Part shown: positions 51,423-59,884 of the stretch, piece after piece | How positions within the stretch are numbered: position 1 is the first letter of the stretch | How the letters are laid out: every line of letters begins with the position of its first letter | NCBI RefSeq assembly: GCF_021764745.1 | Contig: NZ_JAETXX010000001.1 | Location: 558,001-622,000 of the forward strand | Direction of reading: 5' to 3' | Length of the DNA stretch: 64,000 nt | Source: Joostella atrarenae | Lineage (GTDB): Bacteria; Bacteroidota; Bacteroidia; Flavobacteriales; Flavobacteriaceae | Notes under the pieces: model-generated | What the model was told of the DNA's origin: nothing | Databases searched by the model: none | What the model saw: only the letters and a program-made list of their open reading frames with translations | Program-made: the position numbers and the translations under genes

Positions 51423-51902
51423 TTAGAACAGCGATTGCTGTATTGGTGGAGTTTCGTGCTCTAAAAGCCACTTTTTACGCCATAAACCTCCTGCGTAGCC
51501 TGTAAGAGAACCATCGCTGCCAATAACGCGGTGACAAGGGACAACAATCCAAAGCGGATTTTTTCCATTTGCTGCTGCTACCGCACGAATTGCTTTTACA
51601 TCTCCAAGAGTTTTGGAAAGTTCTAAATAAGAAGTAGTTTTTCCATATGGAATTTCAAGTAATGCCTTCCATACTCTTTTTTGAAAATCGGTGCCTTTAA
51701 GGTTAGTTTTAAAATTAAACTGTTCTAAATTCCCTTTAAAATAAGCATTTAATTGTTCAACTGCTTCTGTGAGTTCAGTAGGAATTTCATCTGATGGTTT
51801 TACCTCATCATCTAAAACAGTAATTGCGGCAATTCCATTTTCGTCACCAATAATTTTTGTGCTTCCAAGTGGAGTTTTAATTATTGTCTGTTTCATCTTC
51901 AT
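51423..51902 (-). CDS. ogt: Methylated-DNA-protein cysteine methyltransferase
   Basis: Repairs O6-alkylguanine by transferring the alkyl group to its own cysteine. The 159-residue protein has an N-terminal Ada-like domain, a winged helix with FQKRVWKALLEIPYGKTTSY, the arginine finger in KAIRAVAAANGKNPL, and the acceptor motif IVVPCHRVIG, followed by GSLTGYAGGLWRKKWLLEHE. It is complete. It overlaps the end of the CNNM gene by 26 bases if ATG 51902 is used, or by 20 from ATG 51896; both give a good N-terminus. Confidence 0.95.
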   Translation of the reverse strand: MKMKQTIIKTPLGSTKIIGDENGIAAITVLDDEVKPSDEIPTELTEAVEQLNAYFKGNLEQFNFKTNLKGTDFQKRVWKALLEIPYGKTTSYLELSKTLGDVKAIRAVAAANGKNPLWIVVPCHRVIGSDGSLTGYAGGLWRKKWLLEHETPPIQQSLF

Positions 51903-52983
51903 TTTCTATAGGTTTCTCGTAGATCCCCATTCGCTCTGCTCGCATCTGCCAATTCCTTCTGGCTAGTAATTGTAAATCTTCAACATTATCACTTTCGTCT
52001 ACAATTTCTAAACCAAGCATCGTTTCTATAATATCTTCCATTGTTACCAATCCGCTGATGGAACCATACTCATCAACAACTAATGCAATATGATCTTGAT
52101 TTCGGATGAATCTTTCAAATAATTCTGGAAGTGGAATATTACGTTTAGCAATAAGGATATCTCTACTCAAAGAACTTAGTTTCTCATTACCTTCTCCGTT
52201 AATGATAGCCTCCAATACTTGGTCTTTTAAAACAAAACCAGTAATGTTATCAGCATTATTTTTATAAACGGGAATCCTTGAAAAACGCAATTTTGGATTG
52301 CTTTTAAAGAAATCTTCTATTGTTATGTCTTCAGAGGCTGATTTCATAACCGTTCTTGGGGTCATAATATCTTTAGCTAGAATTTTATCAAAACGAACAA
52401 GGTTTTTAATCATAGTAGATTCCGATTCTTGGAAAACACCTTCTTCTTGTGCAATATCTGCCATAGCCGAAAAATCCTCTCTACTGAAAACAGATCCATG
52501 AGCACTTTTACCTCCTATTAATTTAGTAGTTAGTTTTAATAACCAAATAATACCTGTCCATTTTAATGGAAAAATCATAATAGTTAGTGCTTTGGCAGTA
52601 AAATTACCTAAGCGCCTCCAGTAAGTAGCTCCAATAGTTTTTGGGATAATTTCTGAAACAACAAGAATTAATATGGTCATAATAGCAGATACAACTCCCA
52701 CAATATTAAAACCTAAAATATCAACTTTATATGGTAATTTTTCAGCTTGAACACCAACTAAAATGGCACCAACAGTATGCGCAACAGTATTAATAGTTAA
52801 AATAGCAATAAGTGGAGCGTCCACGTTTTGCTTTAACTTCTCAAGTGTAAAAGCATAAGCTTTACCTTCTTGTTTCTTTACATTTATAAATGTTGGAGTA
52901 ACGCTCAAAAAAACAGCCTCTAAAACCGAACATAAAAATGAAAAGAAAATAGAAACAAGGGCAAATAATATTAATAATCCCAT
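51877..52983 (-). CDS. CNNM-domain/CBS-domain membrane protein (DUF21 family)
   Basis: A 368-residue membrane protein. The N-terminal CNNM (DUF21) domain has about four membrane helices (starting LLILFALVSIFFSFLCSVLEAVFLS), followed by a CBS pair (about 195-330) with IMTPRTVMKS and LVVDEYGSISGLVTMEDIIETMLG. The transporter-associated CorC/HlyC C-terminal domain is absent or very short. Related proteins (CorB, YhdP, CNNM) export magnesium or sense divalent ions. The start is ATG 52983; a TTG at 53031 would add 16 residues that are not part of the conserved domain and lie against a hairpin. Confidence 0.88.
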   Translation of the reverse strand: MGLLILFALVSIFFSFLCSVLEAVFLSVTPTFINVKKQEGKAYAFTLEKLKQNVDAPLIAILTINTVAHTVGAILVGVQAEKLPYKVDILGFNIVGVVSAIMTILILVVSEIIPKTIGATYWRRLGNFTAKALTIMIFPLKWTGIIWLLKLTTKLIGGKSAHGSVFSREDFSAMADIAQEEGVFQESESTMIKNLVRFDKILAKDIMTPRTVMKSASEDITIEDFFKSNPKLRFSRIPVYKNNADNITGFVLKDQVLEAIINGEGNEKLSSLSRDILIAKRNIPLPELFERFIRNQDHIALVVDEYGSISGLVTMEDIIETMLGLEIVDESDNVEDLQLLARRNWQMRAERMGIYEKPIENEDETDNN

Positions 52984-53036
52984 ATATATATGATTTATAG
53001 CGAATTTAAGTATATATCTAGTAAGAACCAAGATAG

Positions 53037-53066
53037 TTTTTTGTAATGCCTATGGATTACAAAAAA
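53037..53066. other. Hairpin between the CNNM start and the haem-operon terminator
   Basis: TTTTTTGTAAT (53037-53047) is complementary to ATTACAAAAAA (53056-53066) around GCCTATGG. It overlaps by two bases with the left arm of the larger stem at 53065-53130, so both cannot be complete at once. Confidence 0.5.
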
Positions 53067-53130
53067 CTGTTTAATAAGTTAAGTATAAATTGGGTTATTC
53101 CCCTAGACTTAATTAACTTATTAAACAGTT
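53065..53130 (-). terminator. Terminator hairpin of the haem/potassium operon
   Basis: AACTGTTTAATAAGTTAA (53065-53082) is perfectly complementary over 18 bases to 53113-53130. On the minus strand the stem ends AAACAGTTTTTTG, giving the T-tract. It follows the last gene (DinB-like) by 30 bases. Confidence 0.8.
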
Positions 53131-53160
53131 AGATTTTTATTTCTAATCACATGGTAGAGA

Positions 53161-53664
53161 TTACCAACCTACATATTTAGGAGGTTTAATATTGTTTAGG
53201 TTTAAGTAAACAATAAGTTGCCCACGGTGATGGGTAACATGATCTTGGAGTAGGTTTAGAATTTGAAGTTTTGATTTTTCACCTTTAAAGAAATCTACTT
53301 TTTCTTCTAGCTTATCATCTGGAACTTCTATTACTGCTATTTTAACAGCATCGAACGATTCTGTAATTGCTTTTATAAGCTCTTCTTTGTTGATATTCTC
53401 CGTTTCTACCTTTGTGATATCTGCATCAAAATAAGTTTTTCCTAGCCAGTCCATATTTTGTCTTATGTGGATTAATTGCTCTTTAAAACTCATTTCTCGT
53501 TCTGTAGGCTTGTAACCATAATTATGCTCAGGCATACTTTGGGCAATTTCTAATAAATAGTTTTTAGAATTTTCCCATTTTTCATTGAATGCTGCCACAG
53601 AACCCTGTTGAGCATTAATTGAATATGTAACAAGAGCGAAAACTATAAAAAAAACATTTTTCAT
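53161..53664 (-). CDS. Exported DinB-like four-helix protein
   Basis: A 167-residue protein with a signal peptide ending SINAQ (about residue 19) and a DinB/YfiT-like fold: helix 2 with His66 in QLIHIRQNMDWL and the distal pair in DHVTHHRGQLIVYL (His142, His145/146) would form the three-histidine metal site. DinB-superfamily proteins are often thiol- or metal-dependent transferases; exported members are uncharacterised. It is the last gene of the haem operon, three bases after hemB, and is followed by the strong hairpin. A link to haem or metal handling is possible but unproven. Confidence 0.82.
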   Translation of the reverse strand: MKNVFFIVFALVTYSINAQQGSVAAFNEKWENSKNYLLEIAQSMPEHNYGYKPTEREMSFKEQLIHIRQNMDWLGKTYFDADITKVETENINKEELIKAITESFDAVKIAVIEVPDDKLEEKVDFFKGEKSKLQILNLLQDHVTHHRGQLIVYLNLNNIKPPKYVGW

Positions 53665-53667
53665 CTT

Positions 53668-54657
53668 TTAGGAAATCAGTTTTACTACATCTTTTGCAAA
53701 ATAACTAGCTATCATATCTGCACCAGCCCTTTTTATAGCAAGTGTTTGCTCTAAAACAACCGCATCGTGGTCTAGCCATCCTTTTTCGGAAGCCGCTTTA
53801 ATCATAGCATATTCTCCACTCACTTGATATACTGCAACGGGAACTTCAAAAGTATTCTTTAAATCTCTAACGATATCTAAATAACAAAGTCCTGGTTTCA
53901 CCATTACAATATCTGCACCTTCATCAATATCCATTTGAGTTTCTTTTATCGCTTCTGTGCGATTTGCAGGATCCATTTGGTAGCTTCTTTTATCTTTTGG
54001 AATGTCTTTAGCGTCAACAGGAGCAGAATCTAAAGCATCGCGAAACGGTCCGTAAAATGCAGATGCATATTTTGCGCTGTAACTCATAATTCCAGTGTTT
54101 GTAAAACCTTCATTTTCTAACGTTTCACGCATTTTTAAAATTCTTCCATCCATCATATCACTTGGTGCTACAAAATCAGCTCCAGCTTGTGCATGAGAAA
54201 GTGCCATTTTAGCCAATACTTCCGTAGAAGCATCGTTTAAAATTTGTCCGTTTTCAACAATACCATCATGTCCATATGCAGAATATGGATCCAATGCAAC
54301 ATCCGTCATGATTAACATTTCTGGAACTACATTTTTTACTGTTTTAACGGCACGCTGCATTAATCCTTCTGGGTTTAAAGCTTCAGTCCCTCTATTGTCT
54401 TTTAAATTTTCAGGAACTTTTACAAATAGTAATACTGATTTTAACCCCATTTGCCACAATTCTTTTACTTCTTTCTCCAGTAAATCTAAACTGTAACGAA
54501 AGTAATTCGGCATAGAAGCAATTTCTTCTTTTATGTTTTTACCTTCCACCACAAATAAGGGCACTAAAAAATCGTTTGGGGTAATGATTGTTTCTTGAAC
54601 GAGGCTTCTTATGGCTTCGTTAGATCTTAAACGTCTATTTCTTCTTAAAGGGAACAT
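53668..54657 (-). CDS. hemB: Delta-aminolevulinic acid dehydratase (porphobilinogen synthase)
   Basis: Joins two 5-aminolevulinate molecules into porphobilinogen. The 329-residue protein has the two Schiff-base lysines, Lys196 in MSYSAKYASAFYGPF and Lys254 in IVMVKPGLCYLDI. The metal loop reads DVALDPYSAYGHDG: the cysteines of zinc-dependent enzymes are replaced by Ala, Asp and others, so the enzyme is predicted to be of the zinc-independent (magnesium/potassium-stimulated) type. It follows the DUF4421 gene by 20 bases in the long haem operon. Confidence 0.95.
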   Translation of the reverse strand: MFPLRRNRRLRSNEAIRSLVQETIITPNDFLVPLFVVEGKNIKEEIASMPNYFRYSLDLLEKEVKELWQMGLKSVLLFVKVPENLKDNRGTEALNPEGLMQRAVKTVKNVVPEMLIMTDVALDPYSAYGHDGIVENGQILNDASTEVLAKMALSHAQAGADFVAPSDMMDGRILKMRETLENEGFTNTGIMSYSAKYASAFYGPFRDALDSAPVDAKDIPKDKRSYQMDPANRTEAIKETQMDIDEGADIVMVKPGLCYLDIVRDLKNTFEVPVAVYQVSGEYAMIKAASEKGWLDHDAVVLEQTLAIKRAGADMIASYFAKDVVKLIS

Positions 54658-54677
54658 ATAATTATTTTTAATTTCTA

Positions 54678-55649
54678 TTAATCATTAAGCTCTTCTATTT
54701 TGAGCTTGTCATTTATTTTGTCCGTTGTTGTGGTTAAAATCTTTGGTGGTTTAAATCGATATCCAATATAGAAATCTACATAAGTGATATTATCGTCTAA
54801 TTCGACATGATTTTTCCCGCTGTACCTCAATTTTGATAAGTCTGCATGAATACCTCCGAAATAGCGATCTAAGGTGAAGCCAAATACTCCATTTGCAGAA
54901 ATACTAAATAAAGATGTTACTATAGAATTGCCACCAAAATTATTATAATTTAATCCTACACCAACCGAAGCACCAGTAGATAAGAACATATGGTCGTTTA
55001 TAACATAGCTGTATTGATATGCTGGAACCACAGAGATATTAAAAGAATTCGCATTATGGTCAAAACCGCTAGACTCCATTACAAAGTTTGTGTAGTCATA
55101 TGCTATTTTAGGAATAAGACTTCCAGCGCTTTTTGCTTGCCATTCCCGCTGCCCAATTGTTGCACGATAAGAAAAATTATCGTTTAAAGAGATGGCTGTA
55201 GAACCTTGAAATTTATTAGTCTCGAAATAAGGGGCGTTATAATTTTCAGCACTACTTTCAATGGTAAATCCACGTTGGTGGTAAAAACTAAGGGTTTGGA
55301 TGACACCTTTATAGAAAAATCTAAAATTCATATTATAGATTTCTGCATCTTCATTATCGTCAGCATCATTTCCTGGGAGGAAGTAAGGGGAAACTCCTAG
55401 TCCAAACTCTATAAACCGATATTGAAACCCTAATGAAAGGCGTTGTTTTAAGTTAGGAATTATATCATAAGTTGTTTTATTACCACTTTCATAGTAATTA
55501 AAACTATTGGAAACGTCAATAAAAGATAGTTTTAATCCAACAAGGCTATTGAATTTTTTTATATAACCATCATCCGTTAAGCTATCTTCTTGAGCAAAGC
55601 AGCTTAAGGTGATAAAAAATATAATGCAACAAGCCTTTATTTTATCCAT
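54678..55649 (-). CDS. DUF4421 outer-membrane protein
   Basis: A 323-residue exported protein with a signal peptide ending LSCFAQ (about residue 20; the Cys in LSC also allows lipidation, but the sequence around it fits signal peptidase I better). The body consists of amphipathic strands typical of a beta-barrel, with YNMNFRFFYKGVIQTLSFYH and FYIGYRFKPPK near the end; this matches DUF4421, a Bacteroidota family of unknown role. It overlaps the end of hemF by 13 bases, so it is translated from the haem transcript. Confidence 0.8.
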   Translation of the reverse strand: MDKIKACCIIFFITLSCFAQEDSLTDDGYIKKFNSLVGLKLSFIDVSNSFNYYESGNKTTYDIIPNLKQRLSLGFQYRFIEFGLGVSPYFLPGNDADDNEDAEIYNMNFRFFYKGVIQTLSFYHQRGFTIESSAENYNAPYFETNKFQGSTAISLNDNFSYRATIGQREWQAKSAGSLIPKIAYDYTNFVMESSGFDHNANSFNISVVPAYQYSYVINDHMFLSTGASVGVGLNYNNFGGNSIVTSLFSISANGVFGFTLDRYFGGIHADLSKLRYSGKNHVELDDNITYVDFYIGYRFKPPKILTTTTDKINDKLKIEELND

Positions 55650-56542
55650 TCTTTAGGGTTTTCCAATACTTGGATTAGTTTTTCTTCATCGCTTCCTTTT
55701 TCAGGGTGATGATCGTATACCCATTGCACATGTGGAGGTAAACTCATTAAAATACTTTCAATACGACCATTGGTTTTCAATCCAAAGAGTGTTCCTTTAT
55801 CATGTACAAGGTTAAATTCTACGTAACGTCCACGGCGAATTTCTTGCCAATTTCTGTTCGCTTCAGAATGGGGGATAGTTTTTCTTTTTTCAACAATAGG
55901 GACATAAGCTTCTAAAAAGCTATTACCTACTTCTGATACAAAGTTAAACCAATTTTCAATATCCATATCTTCTGAAGCTTTGCAGTAATCAAAAAATAAA
56001 CCTCCAATTCCGCGGGCTTCATTTCTGTGTGCATTCCAAAAGTATTCGTCGCATTTCTTTTTATATTCTGGGTAGAATTTTTTGTTGTGCTTATCGCAGG
56101 CTGTTTTGCATGTTTGATGAAAATGAATTGCATCTTCATCAAATAAATAGTAGGGAGTTAGATCTTGCCCGCCACCAAACCAGCTATCTATAATATTTCC
56201 TTGCTTGTCATACATTTCAAAATAGCGCCAATTGGCATGTACAGTAGGAACCATTGGACTTTTTGGATGTAATACTAAGCTTAATCCACAGGCAAAAAAG
56301 TCACAATCTTCAACTTTAAAATATGCTTGCATTGCTTTTGGTAGCGGCCCATGAACAGCAGATATATTTACGCCTCCTTTTTCAAAAACAGCTCCATTTT
56401 CAATTACTCGTGTACGACCGCCACCGCCTTCTGGGCGTTTCCATAAATCTTCTTGAAATTTAGCTTTACCATCTACTTCTTCTAATTTATTGGTGATTGT
56501 ATCTTGAAGTTCTTGTATATATTGATAGAATTTTTCTTTCAT
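55637..56542 (-). CDS. hemF: Oxygen-dependent coproporphyrinogen III oxidase
   Basis: Converts coproporphyrinogen III to protoporphyrinogen IX with molecular oxygen. The 301-residue protein has the family blocks FQEDLWKRPEGGGGRTRV, NISAVHG, FFACGLSLVLHPKSPMVPTVHANWRYFE (shown in part as SMVLHP-type region), WFGGGQDLTPYYLF and NRNWQEIRRGRYVEFNLVHD. Presence of HemF implies an aerobic lifestyle; an oxygen-independent HemN is not in this window. It lies three bases after the small helical gene. Confidence 0.95.
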   Translation of the reverse strand: MKEKFYQYIQELQDTITNKLEEVDGKAKFQEDLWKRPEGGGGRTRVIENGAVFEKGGVNISAVHGPLPKAMQAYFKVEDCDFFACGLSLVLHPKSPMVPTVHANWRYFEMYDKQGNIIDSWFGGGQDLTPYYLFDEDAIHFHQTCKTACDKHNKKFYPEYKKKCDEYFWNAHRNEARGIGGLFFDYCKASEDMDIENWFNFVSEVGNSFLEAYVPIVEKRKTIPHSEANRNWQEIRRGRYVEFNLVHDKGTLFGLKTNGRIESILMSLPPHVQWVYDHHPEKGSDEEKLIQVLENPKEWIK

Positions 56543-56545
56543 GAT

Positions 56546-56944
56546 TTATGCTTTATAAGATTCCGCTTTCTGTATTTTCTGAATTAATTCAAATGAAAAA
56601 AGTTTGCTTTCCACTTGGGCATATTCGTAAATGGCAATTGCTTTGTCTGCTAGGTTGCGTTGGTTTTTATCTGTCTCAACTTCAATTATTTTCAGCAATA
56701 AATCTCCCAATTCCTCATAGTTCTCGAATGATAAATTTTGAGTATGAAGCTTTTCTAGCAGTATGTCAACATTTGTTTCTATAATAAACTTTAAAGATAG
56801 TAAGTATGCCTTTTCTAGCTGTTCGTCTACTTTTGGTCTTTGTTCTTTTTCCCATAAACTAGGAACGAATTCTATTTTTAATAAGCTCTCCAAAATGCGA
56901 CTTAGACGCTCATTTTCTTCATCTTTTAATCCTTTACTAAGCAT
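56546..56944 (-). CDS. Hypothetical helical protein in the haem operon
   Basis: A 132-residue soluble, acidic and almost wholly alpha-helical protein (Leu, Glu and Lys together make up more than a third of residues). Repeated patterns such as ERLSRILESLLKIEFV and YEELGDLLLKIIEVE suggest a helical bundle. I do not recognise the family and see no cysteine or metal motif. It lies between the DUF6973-like gene (22 bases) and hemF (three bases). Conserved location in flavobacterial haem operons is plausible but not something I can check here. Confidence 0.65.
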   Translation of the reverse strand: MLSKGLKDEENERLSRILESLLKIEFVPSLWEKEQRPKVDEQLEKAYLLSLKFIIETNVDILLEKLHTQNLSFENYEELGDLLLKIIEVETDKNQRNLADKAIAIYEYAQVESKLFSFELIQKIQKAESYKA

Positions 56945-56966
56945 GATCTCTAAAGGTTATATTTTA

Positions 56967-57470
56967 CTATTTATCAATAAAAACAAGTCTATTTGGCATT
57001 GATTTTATATTTTCTAGGCTTGTTATGTGTATTGCTTTATCAACATTATTTAAAAGATATGAGACTATTGTGTCTCGACATTTTAGAGGCTTACCTTCTT
57101 CATGTAAGTCTATAAACCAATTTCTTCCGACTTGATTATTATGTAAATCCATGGCCCTTTCTAAAGGACTATTTTTAAATGCATCTTCATGCCAATCGGT
57201 TATATATTTGGCCCAATCAATAGACTCTTCAATAGATTTCCCAGCTTCTATGCTATATAATGTAATAAGCATATTCCATAATGCATGGCGGAAAGCATTG
57301 CCAACATTGTTTTTATGATGGTCGTTTCCAAAATGCTCTGTTGTTATCCTAATACAATCTTTAGTAGCCTTTATAAAGCAATAGAAAAAGGTGAATTTCG
57401 TAATGGCAATACCGAAAAGCTTTATAAGTTGACTTATAGAAAGCGATTTTACAATGCCACGGAAATCCAT
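56967..57470 (-). CDS. DUF6973-like protein in the haem operon
   Basis: A 167-residue protein with a short hydrophobic segment (about 16-33, LFGIAITKFTFFYCFI) and a conserved-looking core HKNNVGNAFRHALWNMLI, WAKYITDWHEDAF and MDLHNNQVGRNW. The histidine, asparagine and aspartate pattern (NAFRHALW, DLHNNQVGR) recalls DUF6973, an uncharacterised domain found in Bacteroidota and in some toxin-like proteins; a hydrolase is conceivable. It begins directly after the hemE stop codon, with no gap, so it is translationally coupled. Confidence 0.6.
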   Translation of the reverse strand: MDFRGIVKSLSISQLIKLFGIAITKFTFFYCFIKATKDCIRITTEHFGNDHHKNNVGNAFRHALWNMLITLYSIEAGKSIEESIDWAKYITDWHEDAFKNSPLERAMDLHNNQVGRNWFIDLHEEGKPLKCRDTIVSYLLNNVDKAIHITSLENIKSMPNRLVFIDK

Positions 57471-58499
57471 TTACTTTTGCTCGTATTCTTTTACAGCTTC
57501 AATAAATGCCTTTGCATGATCTACAGGGATATGTGGTAAAATACCATGACCTAAATTCACTACATATTTATCTTTTCCAAACTCGTCTATCATCTCATGA
57601 ACCATTTTTTTGATCGTTGGAATAGGAGATAATAACCTTGTAGGGTCAAAATTACCTTGTAAAGTAATGTTTCCGCCAGAAAGATAACGCGCATTTTTAG
57701 GAGAACATGTCCAATCTACACCAAGTGCCGAAGCTTTACTTTTTGCCATATCACCTAAAGCAAACCAACAACCCTTTCCAAAAACAATAACTTCTGTTTC
57801 GTCTGCAAGAGCTTCCACAATTTGATTCATATATTTCCAAGAGAATTCTTGGTAATCTACAGGAGAAAGCATTCCTCCCCAAGAGTCGAATATCTGTACG
57901 GCATTTACTCCATTTTTCACCTTTTCTTTAAGATAAAGAATGGTAGTGTCTGTAATTTTTTGAAGTAATGCATGTGCTGCTTCTGGTTGAGAGAAACAAA
58001 ATCCTTTTGCGAGGTCAAAGTTTTTAGAACCTTGCCCTTGTACGGCATAACATAGAATAGTCCACGGAGAACCAGCAAAACCGATTAACGGAACTTCATC
58101 ATTAAGCATTTCTTTGGTAAGCTTAATAGCATCCATTACATAACCTAATTCTTCATTAATATCTGGAACAATAACTTGCTCCACATCTTTAGCAGAACGG
58201 ATAGGGTTTGGAAGCCACGGACCAACACCAGGTTTCATTTCTACGTCTATATTCATAGCTTGTGGAATTACTAGAATATCAGAAAATAGAATTGCAGCAT
58301 CTGGCTTTACAATTCGGATTGGCTGTACTGTAATTTCTGCAGCCAATTCTGGAGTTCTACAACGTGTAAAGAAGTCGTATTTTTCTTTTAAAGCCATAAA
58401 TTCTGGCAAATATCTCCCTGCTTGGCGCATCATCCATACTGGTGGTCTGCTTACAGTTTCTCCTTTTAATGCTTTTAAAAATAAATCGTTTTTTATCAT
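57471..58499 (-). CDS. hemE: Uroporphyrinogen decarboxylase
   Basis: Removes four carboxyl groups from uroporphyrinogen III to give coproporphyrinogen III. The 342-residue protein has the N-terminal signature [17 protein letters not shown], the [14 protein letters not shown] segment, [16 protein letters not shown], the catalytic region [12 protein letters not shown], and the C-terminal [11 protein letters not shown]. Length is standard. It follows hemD by 27 bases and touches the DUF6973-like gene. Confidence 0.97.
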   Translation of the reverse strand: MIKNDLFLKALKGETVSRPPVWMMRQAGRYLPEFMALKEKYDFFTRCRTPELAAEITVQPIRIVKPDAAILFSDILVIPQAMNIDVEMKPGVGPWLPNPIRSAKDVEQVIVPDINEELGYVMDAIKLTKEMLNDEVPLIGFAGSPWTILCYAVQGQGSKNFDLAKGFCFSQPEAAHALLQKITDTTILYLKEKVKNGVNAVQIFDSWGGMLSPVDYQEFSWKYMNQIVEALADETEVIVFGKGCWFALGDMAKSKASALGVDWTCSPKNARYLSGGNITLQGNFDPTRLLSPIPTIKKMVHEMIDEFGKDKYVVNLGHGILPHIPVDHAKAFIEAVKEYEQK

Positions 58500-58526
58500 G
58501 GTTTCAATGCTAAAGATGCTATTCTG

Positions 58527-59171
58527 TTACTTAAAATGTTTTATTACTTGTACAAGTACGTTTTCTACGGTTGTTCTATTGGCAGTAATAATATTATTGG
58601 TATGTTTTCTCGCTGCTGCTTCTGTTGTTTTTCCTAAGCAGAAAACAGTAGTGTCTTCAAATAAATTTCGCTGAGAATAACTTTCTACAGCGCTTGGACT
58701 AAAAAAAAGTACACCATCATAGGTGCGAAACATATTTTTAGAGGTTAATTGCGTTTCATAAACCTGAATTTCTTCTAGTTTAATATTGTTTTCTTTTAAT
58801 AGTTTAGGTAATTCTTCTCTACGGATATTTCCGCAGAATAATGTAAAATCTTTTTCAGAATGAAAAGCTACAATTCTTTCTGCTAATAGTTGTGCTTGAT
58901 AGGCTTTTTCTGCAACCGTAAACCCATGATGCTTAAGCAGGGCTTCCGTTTTATCGCCAACACAAAAACAGTTTTTAATAGTAATGTTATGATTTGCAAC
59001 AGACTTTACTGCATTCTGACTAGTGAAAATAGCATTTTCTATTACTTGGGGACATTTAAAATCTTGTGATTCGATTTTGATAAAATCCTCCTCAATGCAA
59101 TTTATTTCAGCTTCCTCTAAAATATTTCTTTGGGTTGTGGTAAGCTTTTTAGTGCTTAATATCTCTATCAT
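58527..59171 (-). CDS. hemD: Uroporphyrinogen-III synthase
   Basis: Closes and rearranges hydroxymethylbilane to uroporphyrinogen III. HemD proteins are poorly conserved, but at 214 residues this one has the expected two-domain alternation, with IFTSQNAVKSV (the ITSxNAV motif) and LFFSPSAVESY (the FTSPSAV motif), and VFCLGKTTEAAARKH in the second domain. Context settles the call: it is between hemC and hemE in the haem operon, though the two potassium-transport genes separate it from hemC by 2.4 kb. It starts nine bases after the trkA-like gene. Confidence 0.9.
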   Translation of the reverse strand: MIEILSTKKLTTTQRNILEEAEINCIEEDFIKIESQDFKCPQVIENAIFTSQNAVKSVANHNITIKNCFCVGDKTEALLKHHGFTVAEKAYQAQLLAERIVAFHSEKDFTLFCGNIRREELPKLLKENNIKLEEIQVYETQLTSKNMFRTYDGVLFFSPSAVESYSQRNLFEDTTVFCLGKTTEAAARKHTNNIITANRTTVENVLVQVIKHFK

Positions 59172-59180
59172 ATATCAAAC

Positions 59181-59873
59181 TCATTTAGTCATTTCTTCTC
59201 CAAAACTAGAAATATCTTCGTTCCTACCAAAGACAATAAGGAGGTCGTCTTTCTGAATTTTGGTATTGTTATCTGGCAATCCGATTACTTCTTTTTTCTT
59301 CAACTGATTTCCTAAAAAATTCTTTTTATTGCAAGGTCTTATGATTGTAACAATCGTTAAATTATATTTTTTTCTGAACTCTAACTCTTGCAGTGTTTTA
59401 TTTTGAAATGAATCGTTAACTTTTACTTCAGAAATAGAATATTCATCATCTAAATTGAAATTATCGAGTACATTTTTCAGGTTGATTTTTCCTGTAAGAT
59501 TTGCTGCTGCTTCTTGCTCCGGATGAATTATATTTTCAATTCCCATTGCTTTTAAAACAGTATCGTGCACAGGAGATAGCGATCTACTGATAATTTTAGC
59601 TGATGTCTTATCTTTTAAAATTGCAGTAGTAATAATTGCGGCACCTTCATGTTCTCCGATGGCAACAATAGCTATGTGGGCATCTTTAAGCGGAAGAGCG
59701 TCGTAAGCAAGCTCGTTGGTAGCATCCAAACAGATGGCGTGGGCAATTTTATCTTTTAAGATATTTACCTTTTCCATTTTTAAGTCCACTCCAATAACTT
59801 CGTTACCAGACTCTGTGAGCTTTAAAGCTAGTGAGCTTCCAAAGTTTCCTAAACCAAAGATGATGATTTTCAT
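59181..59873 (-). CDS. TrkA/KtrA-like potassium-channel regulatory subunit (RCK)
   Basis: The cytosolic NAD(H)/nucleotide-binding ring that gates a TrkH/KtrB channel. The 230-residue protein has an RCK-N domain with the dinucleotide motif IIFGLGNFGSSLALKL (about 3-18), Asp/Glu at the end of strand 2 (VIGVDLKMEK), HAICLDATNE, and an RCK-C domain at about 140-225. One RCK unit, as in KtrA, rather than the double unit of E. coli TrkA. It is 11 bases after the channel gene and nine before hemD. Confidence 0.9.
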   Translation of the reverse strand: MKIIIFGLGNFGSSLALKLTESGNEVIGVDLKMEKVNILKDKIAHAICLDATNELAYDALPLKDAHIAIVAIGEHEGAAIITTAILKDKTSAKIISRSLSPVHDTVLKAMGIENIIHPEQEAAANLTGKINLKNVLDNFNLDDEYSISEVKVNDSFQNKTLQELEFRKKYNLTIVTIIRPCNKKNFLGNQLKKKEVIGLPDNNTKIQKDDLLIVFGRNEDISSFGEEMTK

Positions 59874-59884
59874 ATTAACATAAA

